Of a stretch of 64,000 nt of DNA, positions 1 to 8,283 are shown in pieces. The notes beneath the pieces are model-generated. The model saw only the letters and a list, made by a program, of their open reading frames with translations, was not told the origin of the DNA and searched no databases. Position numbers and translations under genes: made by a program. The stretch spans positions 233,231 through 297,230 of the forward strand of contig JBBRMM010000002.1 in the NCBI GenBank assembly GCA_038230835.1. Direction: 5' to 3'. Positions within the stretch are counted from its first letter, which is position 1; each line of letters begins with the position of its first letter. The DNA comes from DASUHT01 sp038230835. GTDB taxonomy: Bacteria > Actinomycetota > Thermoleophilia > Gaiellales > JAICJC01.

Positions 1-1398
1 GGGCTGCTGACGCTGCGCGGGCGTGAACTGCTCGAACGCTGTGACGCGCTGGTGTACGACGCGCTCGCGGACGAGCGCGTGGTGGCGATGGCGGCACCGG
101 CCGCGGAGCGCCATTTCGCCGGCAAGCGAGCGGGCGACCACACGCTCGGCCAGGGCGAGATCAATGCGCTTCTGGTGGAGCTGGGCCGACGCTGTGCGTG
201 CGTGGTGCGCCTCAAGGGCGGAGACCCGTTCGTGTTCGGCCGCGGCGGCGAGGAGGCGCTGGCGCTGCGCGAGGCCGGAGTCGGGTTCGAGGTCGTGCCC
301 GGCGTCTCGTCGGCGCATGCCGTCCCGGCGTATGCCGGCATCCCGGTCACCCATCGTGGGATGGCGGCGCAGGTGACGTTTGTGACCGGGCACGAGGATC
401 CGGCCAAGGCCGGCAGCGACCTCGACTGGCCGTCGCTCGCGCGGTCGCCGGCCACGCTGGTGTTCCTGATGGGCCTGCGCGCGCTACGCACAAATGCGGC
501 GCGGCTGATCGAACACGGTATGGCCGACGACACGCCCGCGGCAGTGATCTCATGCGGCACCCGACCGCAGCAGCGAACGGTGGTCGCGCGGCTGGCCGAC
601 ATCGCCGACGCTGCCGAGGGCTTGCCGGCGCCGGCGATCACGCTGGTCGGCGCGGTGGCCGCGCTCGGCGAGCGGCTGCGCTGGTTCGAGCAGCGGCCGC
701 TGTTCGGCCGGCGGATCGCGGTCACCCGTGCCCGCCCGCAGGCCAGTGGGCTGGCGGCCCGGCTCGAGGAGCTCGGGGCGAGCGTCGTCCAGGCGCCCGC
801 GATCCGCCTGGAGGAGCTCGAGCTTCCGCCGCTCGACCTGGGACAGTTCGACGTCATCTGCCTGACGAGTGCAAACGGCGTCGAGCGGCTGCTGGGCGGT
901 GACGTTCGCGATCTGCACGGCGTGGTGGTGGCAGCCGTCGGGTCGGCCACCGCGGCAGCGCTTCGGGCGCGCGGGATCGAGCCGGATCTGGTGCCGCAGT
1001 CGGCGACCCAGGACGGTCTCTTGGAGGAGCTGGGCGACGTGCGTGGCCGGCACGTGCTGGTGGCTGCCGCCGCCGGGGCCCGCGAGGTGCTCGAGCGTGG
1101 CCTACGCGAGCGCGGAGCCACGGTCGAGGTCGTGCATCCGTATCGCAGCGTCGCAGAGCCGGTGGATGCAGCGGCGGTGCTCGGCTGCGACCTGGTCAGC
1201 TTCACGTCGTCGTCCACCGTGCGGGCGGTGTGTGAGGCGGTGACGGCAGAGGATCTCGGTCGGATGCGGGCGGTGTCGATCGGCCCGGTGACCTCGCGGA
1301 CGCTGCGCGAGTGCGGGGTCGAACCGGTCGCCGAGGCGGTTCCGCACGACGTCGAGGGGCTGGTGGCGGCCGTGCTGGCAGTCGAGTCGAGTCGATAG
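1..1398 (+). CDS. cobA/hemD: Uroporphyrinogen-III C-methyltransferase / uroporphyrinogen-III synthase fusion (5' partial)
   Basis: The frame is open from base 1, so the true start lies before the window; 465 residues are visible. The first half (about residues 1-235) is an SAM-dependent uroporphyrinogen-III methyltransferase: it begins inside the N-terminal domain (GLLTLRGRELLERCD) and carries the family signature VRLKGGDPFVFGRGGEE and the VPGVSSAHAVPAYAGIPVTHRG-type loop that makes precorrin-2. The second half (about 245-465) is a HemD-type uroporphyrinogen-III synthase, which closes hydroxymethylbilane into uroporphyrinogen III. The two-domain fusion supplies tetrapyrrole (heme, siroheme, cobalamin) synthesis in the cytoplasm. 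The TAG stop forms part of the putative -10 box of the next gene. Family assignment is from motifs and is secure for CobA; HemD is poorly conserved in sequence and is assigned partly from position. Confidence 0.93.
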   Translation, partial: GLLTLRGRELLERCDALVYDALADERVVAMAAPAAERHFAGKRAGDHTLGQGEINALLVELGRRCACVVRLKGGDPFVFGRGGEEALALREAGVGFEVVPGVSSAHAVPAYAGIPVTHRGMAAQVTFVTGHEDPAKAGSDLDWPSLARSPATLVFLMGLRALRTNAARLIEHGMADDTPAAVISCGTRPQQRTVVARLADIADAAEGLPAPAITLVGAVAALGERLRWFEQRPLFGRRIAVTRARPQASGLAARLEELGASVVQAPAIRLEELELPPLDLGQFDVICLTSANGVERLLGGDVRDLHGVVVAAVGSATAAALRARGIEPDLVPQSATQDGLLEELGDVRGRHVLVAAAAGAREVLERGLRERGATVEVVHPYRSVAEPVDAAAVLGCDLVSFTSSSTVRAVCEAVTAEDLGRMRAVSIGPVTSRTLRECGVEPVAEAVPHDVEGLVAAVLAVESSR

Positions 1399-1401
1399 AG
1401 T
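1396..1401 (+). promoter_or_regulatory. Leaderless -10 box (TAGAGT) for the DUF62 gene
   Basis: TAGAGT is followed by 6 nt and then GTG at 1408. A transcript starting about 7 nt after the box would begin at the start codon. The box overlaps the TAG stop of the preceding gene. Inferred from spacing, not measured. Confidence 0.4.
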
Positions 1402-1407
1402 GGAGCC

Positions 1408-2244
1408 GTGAGCGCGCCGTTCGTCACGTTCCTGTCGGACTTCGGCCTGTCCGACGACTTCGTGGGCGTCTGCCACGGCGTGATCAACCGGATCTGTCCG
1501 CAGGCGCAGGTGATCCACGTCACGCACGGCATCCGGCCGCAGGCGATCGGCCAGGGCGCACGGGTGCTCGCGGGCGCCATCCGCTATCTACCGGCGGGCG
1601 TGCACCTCGCGGTGGTCGATCCCGGCGTCGGCTCGGTGCGGCGTGCGATCGCGCTCCGCAGCGGGGACGGGAGGCTCTTCGTCGGCCCCGACAACGGCCT
1701 GCTGGTTCCGGCCGCCGATATCTGCGGCGGCGTTGCCGAGGCCGTTCTGATCGAGAGTCCCGCGTACATGCTGCCCACGGTGTCGCGGACGTTCCACGGC
1801 CGTGACGTGTTCGCCCCCGCCGCCGCCCATCTCGCGGCCGGGATCGAGCTCGGCGACCTGGGCCGGGTGCTCGAGGTTTCGGCTCTCGTCCGCCGCGAGC
1901 AGATCGAGCACACGCTGATCGGCTCCGCGCTGGAGGCGACCGTCCAGTACGTCGACCGCTTCGGCAATCTTCAGCTGGCGATCTCGGTCGAGGAGCTGGG
2001 CGGCCTGTTCTCGCCCGGCGCGACCGCCGAGGTGGGGACCGACGACGACCGCTACTACGTGCTGTGCGCCGAGACGTTCGCCGATGTCAGCCCCGGTGAG
2101 TTCGTGATGTTCGAGGACTCGTCGGGCCTGCTCGCGATCGCCATCAACCGCGGCAACGCCGCCGAGTTGACGGCCGCGGAGGTGGGCGACCGCCTGTCCA
2201 TCGAGTTTGCTCCGCAGGTGGACGTGGCCGCGCTTGACCGGTGA
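1408..2244 (+). CDS. DUF62 / SAM hydroxide adenosyltransferase family protein
   Basis: 278 aa. The N-terminus FVTFLSDFGLSDDFVGVCHG and the segment VVDPGVGSVRRAIALRSGDGRLFVGPDNGLL (split here across about residues 60-95) are characteristic of the DUF62 family. Biochemically studied members hydrolyse S-adenosylmethionine to adenosine and methionine with a hydroxide, and relatives are the fluorinases/chlorinases. There is no sign of a halogenase-specific feature that I can judge by eye, so the hydrolase role is the default. GTG is chosen as start because it sits 6 nt after a TAGAGT box, while the only Shine-Dalgarno-like bases (GGAG) are too close to the start. It lies 9 nt after the porphyrin fusion gene. 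A strong hairpin at 2274-2316 follows the stop. Confidence 0.88.
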   Translation: MSAPFVTFLSDFGLSDDFVGVCHGVINRICPQAQVIHVTHGIRPQAIGQGARVLAGAIRYLPAGVHLAVVDPGVGSVRRAIALRSGDGRLFVGPDNGLLVPAADICGGVAEAVLIESPAYMLPTVSRTFHGRDVFAPAAAHLAAGIELGDLGRVLEVSALVRREQIEHTLIGSALEATVQYVDRFGNLQLAISVEELGGLFSPGATAEVGTDDDRYYVLCAETFADVSPGEFVMFEDSSGLLAIAINRGNAAELTAAEVGDRLSIEFAPQVDVAALDR

Positions 2245-2273
2245 CCCGATTCGTGATGTAGTTCGGACTACGA

Positions 2274-2316
2274 AAGCGGCCTTCGCGGAGCGGTATCACC
2301 GTCCCGGAGGCCGCTT
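2274..2316 (+). terminator. Hairpin terminator after the DUF62 gene
   Basis: A 9-bp outer stem (AAGCGGCCT, 2274-2282, with AGGCCGCTT, 2308-2316) encloses a loop containing a smaller CGGT/ACCG stem. It sits 30 nt after the stop of the DUF62 gene and before the tRNA. No U-tract follows. Confidence 0.5.
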
Positions 2317-2330
2317 CCTGCGTGCCGGGG

Positions 2331-2336
2331 TAGAAT
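2331..2336 (+). promoter_or_regulatory. Putative -10 box (TAGAAT) of tRNA-Phe
   Basis: TAGAAT lies 12 nt before the first base of the mature tRNA. It is flanked by CGGGG and CCCCG, giving a short inverted repeat around the box. No clear -35 element was found. Confidence 0.4.
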
Positions 2337-2348
2337 CCCCGAGCTGTT

Positions 2349-2421
2349 GGCGAGGTAGCTCAGTTGGTAGAGCACGCGACTGAAAATCGCGGTGTCGCTG
2401 GTTCGATCCCGGCCCTCGCCA
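2349..2421 (+). tRNA. tRNA-Phe (anticodon GAA)
   Basis: All four stems fold. Acceptor GGCGAGG (2349-2355) pairs with CCTCGCC (2414-2420) and the discriminator is A2421. The D stem is GCTC/GAGC. The anticodon stem CGCGA/TCGCG encloses the loop CTGAAAA, with anticodon GAA at 2382-2384. The T stem GCTGG/CCGGC encloses TTCGATC. The 3' CCA is not encoded, so it must be added after transcription. Confidence 0.97.
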
Positions 2422-2494
2422 TGGCAGGAACAGGAACCCCCCCGCGGAAGGATCGGCCCGCGGTCGGTCTCGCGTCCTGGTGGACGTCGGAGCG

Positions 2495-2524
2495 AGGGGC
2501 CGGCGCCTGATTGCGCCGGCCCCT
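2495..2524. terminator. Perfect 12-bp hairpin between tRNA-Phe and the convergent PhoX-like gene
   Basis: AGGGGCCGGCGC (2495-2506) and GCGCCGGCCCCT (2513-2524) form a 12-bp stem with the 6-nt loop CTGATT. It lies between a plus-strand tRNA and the end of a minus-strand gene (stop at 2551), so it could serve both directions. Confidence 0.7.
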
Positions 2525-2550
2525 CTCCGTCCTACGATCGCCGGTGAACC

Positions 2551-3954
2551 TCAGCCGCCGAACGCGCCGAAGTCGCGGGTGATCTCCCACAGGGTGTTGA
2601 ATCCGTGCTGCTGGGTGACGAACGCACGCGCATCGACCAGGTTGGAGCTGGTGCCATACAGTCCGGACACGCTCGAATCGCCGTTGGACACGATGAGGCC
2701 GGTCGGCTCGTTGTCCCCATCACCGGTGGCCACCACCGTCGCCTCGGCTTCGGTGTCGCGGCCGAGTGCGATGAACCGCTCCGCGTTGGGATCTCCGACG
2801 CGGTACGCCCACACGGAGTCGCGCGTGTTCAACTGTGCGTGCAGGCCGTCTCCGCGATCCTCGGCTGCCAGCAGCAGGTTCGGAGCCGCGAAGGTGAGGT
2901 TGTCCCAGCTGTTGTGCGCCGCGTCGCCGGTGACCGCGATCGAGATGCGTCCGACGGTGCCCGCCGGGTTCAGGTGCACCCGCAAGATCGAGCCCCATGC
3001 TCCTCGTGCGGCCAGCGCCGGCACGTTGCCGGAATCCGAATTGGTGTCGCCTGTCTCGTCGAAGTAGTACGTGCGGAAGTCGCTGCCCGGCTGGAACAGC
3101 CCGTTCTCCGGGCGCTTGAACGGTGTCGCACCCGCCACCTTCGCCAGCGCGTTGGCGCTGAACGGGGCCGTGCCGTCGGTCGCTGTGTCGTGCACCGTCA
3201 CCCAGCGCACCGGCCAGTTCGACCCGGGATTGCGCAGGGCCAGGTTCTGGACCGAGAACACGTCGCCCACCGGGTCGGACGCGTGGAACACGAGCGGCTT
3301 GCCACCCACGATCACCTGCAGCGCCTGGAGCTTTCCGCCCGCTGACAGGTCGGTCGGGTCGGCGGGGGTGAAGCGGAAGATGAACGAGTTTGGCTGCCTG
3401 GCGACCTTGGGGCTGGACGGGTCGGACGGATCGACGTCGACCGACGTTCCGCCGGCGTCCTCGGCGATCCAGATATCGCCTTTGGGGGTCACCCGGATCC
3501 CCTCGAAGCCGCCCTGGCCCAGCTGGCCGTACAGCGTGCGCACGAGCGAGCCGTCCGGCGTGACCTCGACCGTCCCACCGGCCGAGCCGTTCTCCTGGGT
3601 GAAGAGGAGGCTGTGGGTGAACGGGTCCCACGCCGAGCCGTCGATTGCGTTGAAGTGGGTCTTGCCGTCCTGGCCGACCGGGGTGAGCAGGGTGATCCGG
3701 TGGGCGGGATCGGTGACATCCAGGTTGACCCGCGTCACGTAGGCCAGGTCGCCGGAGTTCTCGTGGCCCTGGAACACGAAGTGCTGACCGTAGTCGTAAC
3801 CCGCAGCCGGCCCGCCCAGGCTGTTGGGGAAGGTCAGGTAGAGATTCTGATCGGCCTCGGTCTTGGTGCCGTCGGTGAGCGTCGCGCCGTCGTTCAGAAA
3901 CCCGTAGTTGGTGATCACACTCGACGGATTCTCGAGTGGGTCGGTGCCGGTCAC
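2551..3954 (-). CDS. PhoX-like (DUF839) secreted protein, mature part; separated from its signal peptide by a frameshift
   Basis: 467 aa from the first in-frame GTG at 3954. Features include the acidic sugar/phosphate-enzyme-like repeats TPKGDIWIAEDAGG and RPENGLF, and the AAPNLLLAAED block. These match the PhoX/DUF839 group, whose known members are secreted Ca/Fe-dependent alkaline phosphatases with a beta-propeller fold. The reading frame continues upstream of the GTG with sensible sequence (ANRILTGFQLEPRV) but reaches no good start. A signal peptide begins at ATG 4105 in another frame; deleting one base of the GGGG run at 4030-4033 joins the two. The gene is therefore probably one secreted protein disrupted by a 1-nt indel or a sequencing error. 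It is convergent with tRNA-Phe and stands alone. Confidence 0.75.
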   Translation of the reverse strand: MTGTDPLENPSSVITNYGFLNDGATLTDGTKTEADQNLYLTFPNSLGGPAAGYDYGQHFVFQGHENSGDLAYVTRVNLDVTDPAHRITLLTPVGQDGKTHFNAIDGSAWDPFTHSLLFTQENGSAGGTVEVTPDGSLVRTLYGQLGQGGFEGIRVTPKGDIWIAEDAGGTSVDVDPSDPSSPKVARQPNSFIFRFTPADPTDLSAGGKLQALQVIVGGKPLVFHASDPVGDVFSVQNLALRNPGSNWPVRWVTVHDTATDGTAPFSANALAKVAGATPFKRPENGLFQPGSDFRTYYFDETGDTNSDSGNVPALAARGAWGSILRVHLNPAGTVGRISIAVTGDAAHNSWDNLTFAAPNLLLAAEDRGDGLHAQLNTRDSVWAYRVGDPNAERFIALGRDTEAEATVVATGDGDNEPTGLIVSNGDSSVSGLYGTSSNLVDARAFVTQQHGFNTLWEITRDFGAFGG

Positions 3955-4029
3955 GCGCGGTTCGAGCTGGAACCCGGTGAGGATCCGGTTCGCCGGGTGC
4001 CCGGCTCGCGGGTTCGCGGTCGGAACTCC

Positions 4030-4105
4030 GGGGCAGCGCGTCGGCGCTCCCGGAAACGAGGATGGTGGCCGTCGCCGCCGCCCCCAGTGTCTTCAGCAGG
4101 CGCAT
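4030..4105 (-). other. Out-of-frame signal peptide of the PhoX-like gene, with the frameshift site at its end
   Basis: ATG at 4105 opens a typical export signal (MRLLKTLGAAATATILV, then SGSADA) in the frame one base off that of the mature protein. A GGGG run (CCCC on the coding strand) at 4030-4033 is the likely indel position, because removal of one base gives the continuous join ALPGVPTANPRAGHPANRI. Confidence 0.65.
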
Positions 4106-4293
4106 CTTCTTCCCTCCGTTTGGTGTGCCTGTACGGCACAGCGACGGTACGGGCGGAGGGCGTTCACATGGGTGGCGGACGTGTTACCGAAATGTGGCCG
4201 TTCGGGCAAGCCGCCGGCGGCAGACGTGGGGGTCACCGATATTCGGTCTCGACCCGGGTCGCCGCGCACACGCGACCCGGGACGGCCGCACCG

Positions 4294-4587
4294 TCAGATG
4301 TTCAGCTTCGCGCTCGCCCCGTCCTCGCCGCGGTTGGCGTGGACGACGGGCGGCATGTCCCCGAATCGTGCGTTGGCCCGGGCCTCGTCGAGCAGGCCGA
4401 GCAGGGCCTTCAGCATGTCGCGGTCGAGCACGAGCGTGGTCAGCGACTCGCCACTGTCCACGCGCGAAAGCTCGGCTCCCTCTCCGTCCTCGCCGGCATG
4501 CGCCTCGAAGACCTCGCCACTCGGGAGCTCGAGTTCGAGCACCGTCTTTCGTCGGATCAGCGTGCTACCGCGTTCCTCACCCATCAC
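4294..4587 (-). CDS. Small acidic protein of unknown function
   Basis: 97 aa, no family recognised. The start is GTG 4587 or the adjacent ATG 4584, preceded by a good GGAAGGAAGG ribosome site. The protein has an LELELPSGEVFEAHAGEDGEG segment (a likely beta-hairpin around residues 17-36) and a helical stretch LDRDMLKALLGLLDEARANARF. It has no Cys, no signal peptide and no membrane segment, so it is probably cytoplasmic. It is transcribed toward the PhoX-like gene but 190 bp away. Codon use looks like that of the neighbours. Confidence 0.6.
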   Translation of the reverse strand: MMGEERGSTLIRRKTVLELELPSGEVFEAHAGEDGEGAELSRVDSGESLTTLVLDRDMLKALLGLLDEARANARFGDMPPVVHANRGEDGASAKLNI

Positions 4588-4720
4588 GTTCCCTTCCTTC
4601 CATGGTCAGGCCCACCAAAATCAGTAAATCACGTAGCTCCGTCCCGCGCTGGGGTGGCGGATCGTAGAGCCGGTGGCGGGCGGGCGCAACCGTCCCGAGA
4701 GACGCGCCCTCGTCGGAGTG

Positions 4721-4726
4721 TATGAT
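4721..4726 (+). promoter_or_regulatory. Putative -10 box (TATGAT) for the beta-propeller/phosphoesterase gene
   Basis: TATGAT lies 38 nt before the TTG start at 4765. Unlike most promoters in this window it leaves room for a leader, and that leader contains a strong GGGGGAGG ribosome site. Confidence 0.4.
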
Positions 4727-4764
4727 CGAGCCTCTCGGAGTCGGTCCGGCCAGGGGGAGGATCG

Positions 4765-7377
4765 TTGGCACGGCGTCGGTGGATGGCGATGGCTGTCGGG
4801 CTTTGCTGCCTGGGCGCAGGCCTGGTCAGCGTGCAGTCCGCGCCCGCCGCGGGGCCGGTGGTGCCGCTCACGCCGTCGGGGTGGGCGATCACGCCGGCCG
4901 GCCGTGTGCTCCCCCTGCCCGACGGGCCGGGGCTCTCGGGTCCGTGGGGAGTCGCGCTCTCGCCTGACGGCACGCGAGCCCTGGTCACCTCCAGCGGCAC
5001 CGCCGCCCAGGACGAGACGACCGAGCTGTACGACCTGGTGAGCGGTGCGCGCACCGGGCTGCAGGTCTACAACGGGCGCCACGGGCAGTCGGTGTTCTAC
5101 GGCGTCACCTTCTCGGCTGACGGCACGCGTGCGTGGGCGTCAGGCGGAGGACAGGGCGTGGTGCACGAGTACACCGTCACGCCGACGGGCGGGCTGGGCG
5201 CCGTCGGCGACATCAAGACGGGCCACTTCCCGGCCGGTATCGCGTTCGGCCACACACCTCGAGGCGACCGGCTGTACGTGGCCGACAACCTCGGCGGGCG
5301 CCCGTTCAGCGCCGGCGACTACGAGGATCCTCCCGGGCACCAGGTGCGGGTGATCAATCCCGCAACGGGCACCGTCACCCACACCATCGATCTCGGCGCG
5401 CCGCTCGACCCGATCGGCGTCGCGTTCAACCGCGAGGGTACCAAGGCCTTCGTCACCAACTGGACGGGGCGCTCGGTCTCGGTGATCGACACCGCCCGCC
5501 AGCATGTGATCGGTTCGATTCTGCTCTCGCCCCGGTCGGACCCGATGCAGGCCGACCACCCGACGGCGATCGCCGCCAACCCGCGCTCGGATGAGATGTA
5601 CGTGGCCGACTCGAGCAGCGACACCGTGTCGGTGATCGACACCAGGCACGATCGCCTGCTCGGCACGATCGACGTCGCGCTGATCCCGGGAGCGCCCAAG
5701 GGCTCCATGCCGGAGGGGCTCACCGTCAGCTCCGACGGCGGCACGCTGTACGTGGCCGACGCCGGCGAGGACGCCGTCGCCGTGGTAGACCTCGCCACCC
5801 GGACGGTGCGGGGCTTCATCCCCACCGGCTGGTATCCCGCCGACGTCAAGGTCACGCCCGACGGGCACAGGCTGGTGATCGTCAACACCAACGGCACCGG
5901 GGCCGGCCCGAATCCGTGCGGGCCGTTCTCGCCGCTTCCGGCGATCGACTGCCCGCCGCCGGGGATCCAGTATCTGCCCGGCTACAGCGAGAACCAGTAC
6001 GCCGGTACGATGATCCGCGGCTCGGTGCAGGTGGTCGATCTGCCCGCGTCGGCCCAGGCGCTGCGGCTTCAACTGGCGGCGTGGACGGCGCAGGTGCTGC
6101 GCAACAACCACGCGTCGGAGCGGGTGCAGCCCGCTCCCGCCGCGCTCTCCCCGATCCGCCACGTGATCTACGTGATCAAGGAGAACCGCACCTACGACCA
6201 GGTGTTCGGGAGCCTGGGCAAGGGCAACGGCGACCCCCGCCTGACCATCTTCGGCGACGATTCGGCGCCCAACCATCGCGCTCTTGCCAGCCGGTTCGCG
6301 CTGCTCGACAACTTCTACGTCGACGCCGAGGTGTCGCAGGACGGGCACCCGTGGTCGACCCAGGCAACCGCTACCGACTATGTGGACAAGACATGGCCGT
6401 TCGACTACGCGTGGGCCTACTTCCGCACCTACAGCAGCGAGTTCGTGCCGCTCGCCCAGCAGTTCCCCAGCGAGCCGCTGGCCTCCGACCCCAGCGTTCC
6501 GCGCTCGGCATCCGCGGCCACGGCGGGGTATCTGTGGGACGATGCCTACGCGCACGGGGTGAGCTTCCGCGACTACGGCGAAGCGACGCCCTGGAACGAT
6601 CCGACCAACTGCCACAGCCCTCAGGAGTACTCCGACCTGACCCACCTGCAGGCGCGGTTCGGCCAACACGTCGATCCGCTGTATCCGGGCTGGAACATGA
6701 ACTGCTCCGACCACGCGGTGCGCGAACCGGAGTGGGAGCGGGAGTTCCAGGCGTACGAGCGCAACCGCAACCTGCCGGGGCTGGAGATCGTGTACCTGCC
6801 GAACGACCACACCCAGGGAACCGCTCCGAACAAGGCGACTCCGGCGTCCTACATGGCTGACAACGACCTTGCCCTGGGCCGGCTGGTCGATGCCGTCTCG
6901 CACAGCCGCGACTGGGGCAGCACGGCTATCTTCGTGGTCGAGGACGACGCGCAGGACGGGCCCGACCACGTCGATGCCCACCGCTCGCCGGCGCTGGTGA
7001 TCAGCCCCTATACCCAGCATGCGCGGGTCGACTCGACACACTACGACACGGCCGCGATGCTCTCGACCATCGAAGGGCTGCTCGGGCTGTCGCCGATGAG
7101 CATCTACGACCAGCGGGCAACCCGCATGTGGGCGTCGTTTGCGGGCACGCCCGACTTCGCTCCGTACACGGCCCTGCAGCCGACCGTCATCCCGTACAAC
7201 GATCCCGGGTTCCCGCGAAACGCGGCCGGGGCGCCGCTGGCCGCCCAGTCCGCAGCCGCGAACTGGGGCGTGCCGGACGGGTTCGCCGAGCAGCTCCTGA
7301 ACGCCGCGATCTGGAAGTCGATCCGCGGCCCGTCGGCGCATGTTCCCGCCCCGGTGCACGCCGGCTCCTGGCGGTGA
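4765..7377 (+). CDS. Secreted YncE-like beta-propeller / phosphoesterase (alkaline-phosphatase-fold) fusion
   Basis: 870 aa. The TTG start is chosen because GGGGGAGG lies 5 nt upstream and a signal peptide follows at once (MARRRWMAMAVGLCCLGAG to SAPAAG). Residues about 50-400 are YncE/LVIVD-type propeller blades, with repeats such as LYVADNLGG, AFVTNWTGRSVSVIDT, MYVADSSSDTVSVIDT and LYVADAGEDAVAVVDL. Residues about 470-840 are a phospholipase-C/phosphoesterase-type domain that opens with IRHVIYVIKENRTYDQVFGS and contains FVVEDDAQDGPDHVDAHRS. In that superfamily these segments bind metals and the phosphate-ester substrate. The protein is likely exported and acts outside the membrane; the substrate is unknown. 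It is a single-gene unit. Confidence 0.88.
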   Translation: MARRRWMAMAVGLCCLGAGLVSVQSAPAAGPVVPLTPSGWAITPAGRVLPLPDGPGLSGPWGVALSPDGTRALVTSSGTAAQDETTELYDLVSGARTGLQVYNGRHGQSVFYGVTFSADGTRAWASGGGQGVVHEYTVTPTGGLGAVGDIKTGHFPAGIAFGHTPRGDRLYVADNLGGRPFSAGDYEDPPGHQVRVINPATGTVTHTIDLGAPLDPIGVAFNREGTKAFVTNWTGRSVSVIDTARQHVIGSILLSPRSDPMQADHPTAIAANPRSDEMYVADSSSDTVSVIDTRHDRLLGTIDVALIPGAPKGSMPEGLTVSSDGGTLYVADAGEDAVAVVDLATRTVRGFIPTGWYPADVKVTPDGHRLVIVNTNGTGAGPNPCGPFSPLPAIDCPPPGIQYLPGYSENQYAGTMIRGSVQVVDLPASAQALRLQLAAWTAQVLRNNHASERVQPAPAALSPIRHVIYVIKENRTYDQVFGSLGKGNGDPRLTIFGDDSAPNHRALASRFALLDNFYVDAEVSQDGHPWSTQATATDYVDKTWPFDYAWAYFRTYSSEFVPLAQQFPSEPLASDPSVPRSASAATAGYLWDDAYAHGVSFRDYGEATPWNDPTNCHSPQEYSDLTHLQARFGQHVDPLYPGWNMNCSDHAVREPEWEREFQAYERNRNLPGLEIVYLPNDHTQGTAPNKATPASYMADNDLALGRLVDAVSHSRDWGSTAIFVVEDDAQDGPDHVDAHRSPALVISPYTQHARVDSTHYDTAAMLSTIEGLLGLSPMSIYDQRATRMWASFAGTPDFAPYTALQPTVIPYNDPGFPRNAAGAPLAAQSAAANWGVPDGFAEQLLNAAIWKSIRGPSAHVPAPVHAGSWR

Positions 7378-7413
7378 GTCGACGGATGGGTGGTGCGGAA
7401 GCTCGCCGCTCGC

Positions 7414-8256
7414 TCAGACCGACGCGGCGCCCACGAGCGCCACACCGGTGATCGCGGCCCCGACGCCGAGCGCCTGTAGCGGCGTGATCCGCTCGCGCAG
7501 GAGCGTCTGCGCCAGTAGCACCGTCACGATCGGGTACACCGACCCGAGCACCGCCACGATCGAGAGGTAGCCGTGGGTGGTCGCGAGCGCGAACAGGCCG
7601 TTGGCGCCGGTGTCGAGCAGGCCGACGAGCGCCACCGCGGGGAGCGACGAACGATCCATGCGCAGCGAGCGCCCGGTGGCCAGGCTGCCGGCGAGGAGCA
7701 GGCCGAGCGAGCCGACGCGCGCGCCGACCAGCGCGGCGAGGGTGTGCCCGCCGTGCGCCCCCCGACCGATCAGGAACAGGAATCCGCCGATGCCGGCGGC
7801 GGCGACGATGGCCATCAGCAGAGACGAGCGGCTGCCTGGATGGTCGCCCGCGTACTCATGGATCGATGCCGCCACCGCCCCGGTGAGCGCCAGCCCGGCT
7901 CCGCCGAGCGCCAGCGTGCCCGGCCGCTCGCCGCCTGCCAGCGCGAGCGCCACCGGCACGAGTGCGCCGCACGCCGCCACCGATGAGACGATGCTCATCT
8001 TGCCGGCCGCCAGTGCGGCGTAGAACGCCGTCAGCCCGATCGCACCGCAGAGGCCCCCGGCCGCTCCGAGCGCGAACGCGTGCCCGCTGATCGCACCGCC
8101 ACCGGCGGCGAGCACCGCCAGCAGAGCGGCGAAGCCCGCGGCCTGCGAGACCACGACGACGCTCGCCAGCGAGAGTTTGCGGGTGGCAATCCCACCCAGG
8201 AAGTCGGCCAGACCCCAAACGACGCTGGAGCCGAGCCCGAGGGCGATCGCGAGCAT
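7414..8256 (-). CDS. EamA/DMT-family transporter
   Basis: 280 aa and almost entirely hydrophobic, in two repeats of about five membrane helices (10 TM in all), the standard EamA layout. Repeat 1 starts LGLGSSVVWGLADFLGGIATRK; repeat 2 starts near residue 150 and ends with the typical LLRERITPLQALGVGAAITGVALVG motif. Such proteins export small metabolites, often amino acids or nucleosides; the substrate cannot be read from sequence. Its start lies 27 nt past the stop of the redoxin/HD gene on the same strand, so it is probably the last gene of that unit (DivIVA-like, redoxin/HD, EamA). No clear ribosome site was seen before the chosen ATG. Confidence 0.85.
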   Translation of the reverse strand: MLAIALGLGSSVVWGLADFLGGIATRKLSLASVVVVSQAAGFAALLAVLAAGGGAISGHAFALGAAGGLCGAIGLTAFYAALAAGKMSIVSSVAACGALVPVALALAGGERPGTLALGGAGLALTGAVAASIHEYAGDHPGSRSSLLMAIVAAAGIGGFLFLIGRGAHGGHTLAALVGARVGSLGLLLAGSLATGRSLRMDRSSLPAVALVGLLDTGANGLFALATTHGYLSIVAVLGSVYPIVTVLLAQTLLRERITPLQALGVGAAITGVALVGAASV

Positions 8257-8283
8257 CCGCGGATGGTGGCAGGACCGCCTGTG

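Noticed and set aside
5140..7359. A 739-codon open frame antisense to the beta-propeller/phosphoesterase gene
   Set aside because: No recognisable domain, and the opposite strand encodes a well supported two-domain protein.
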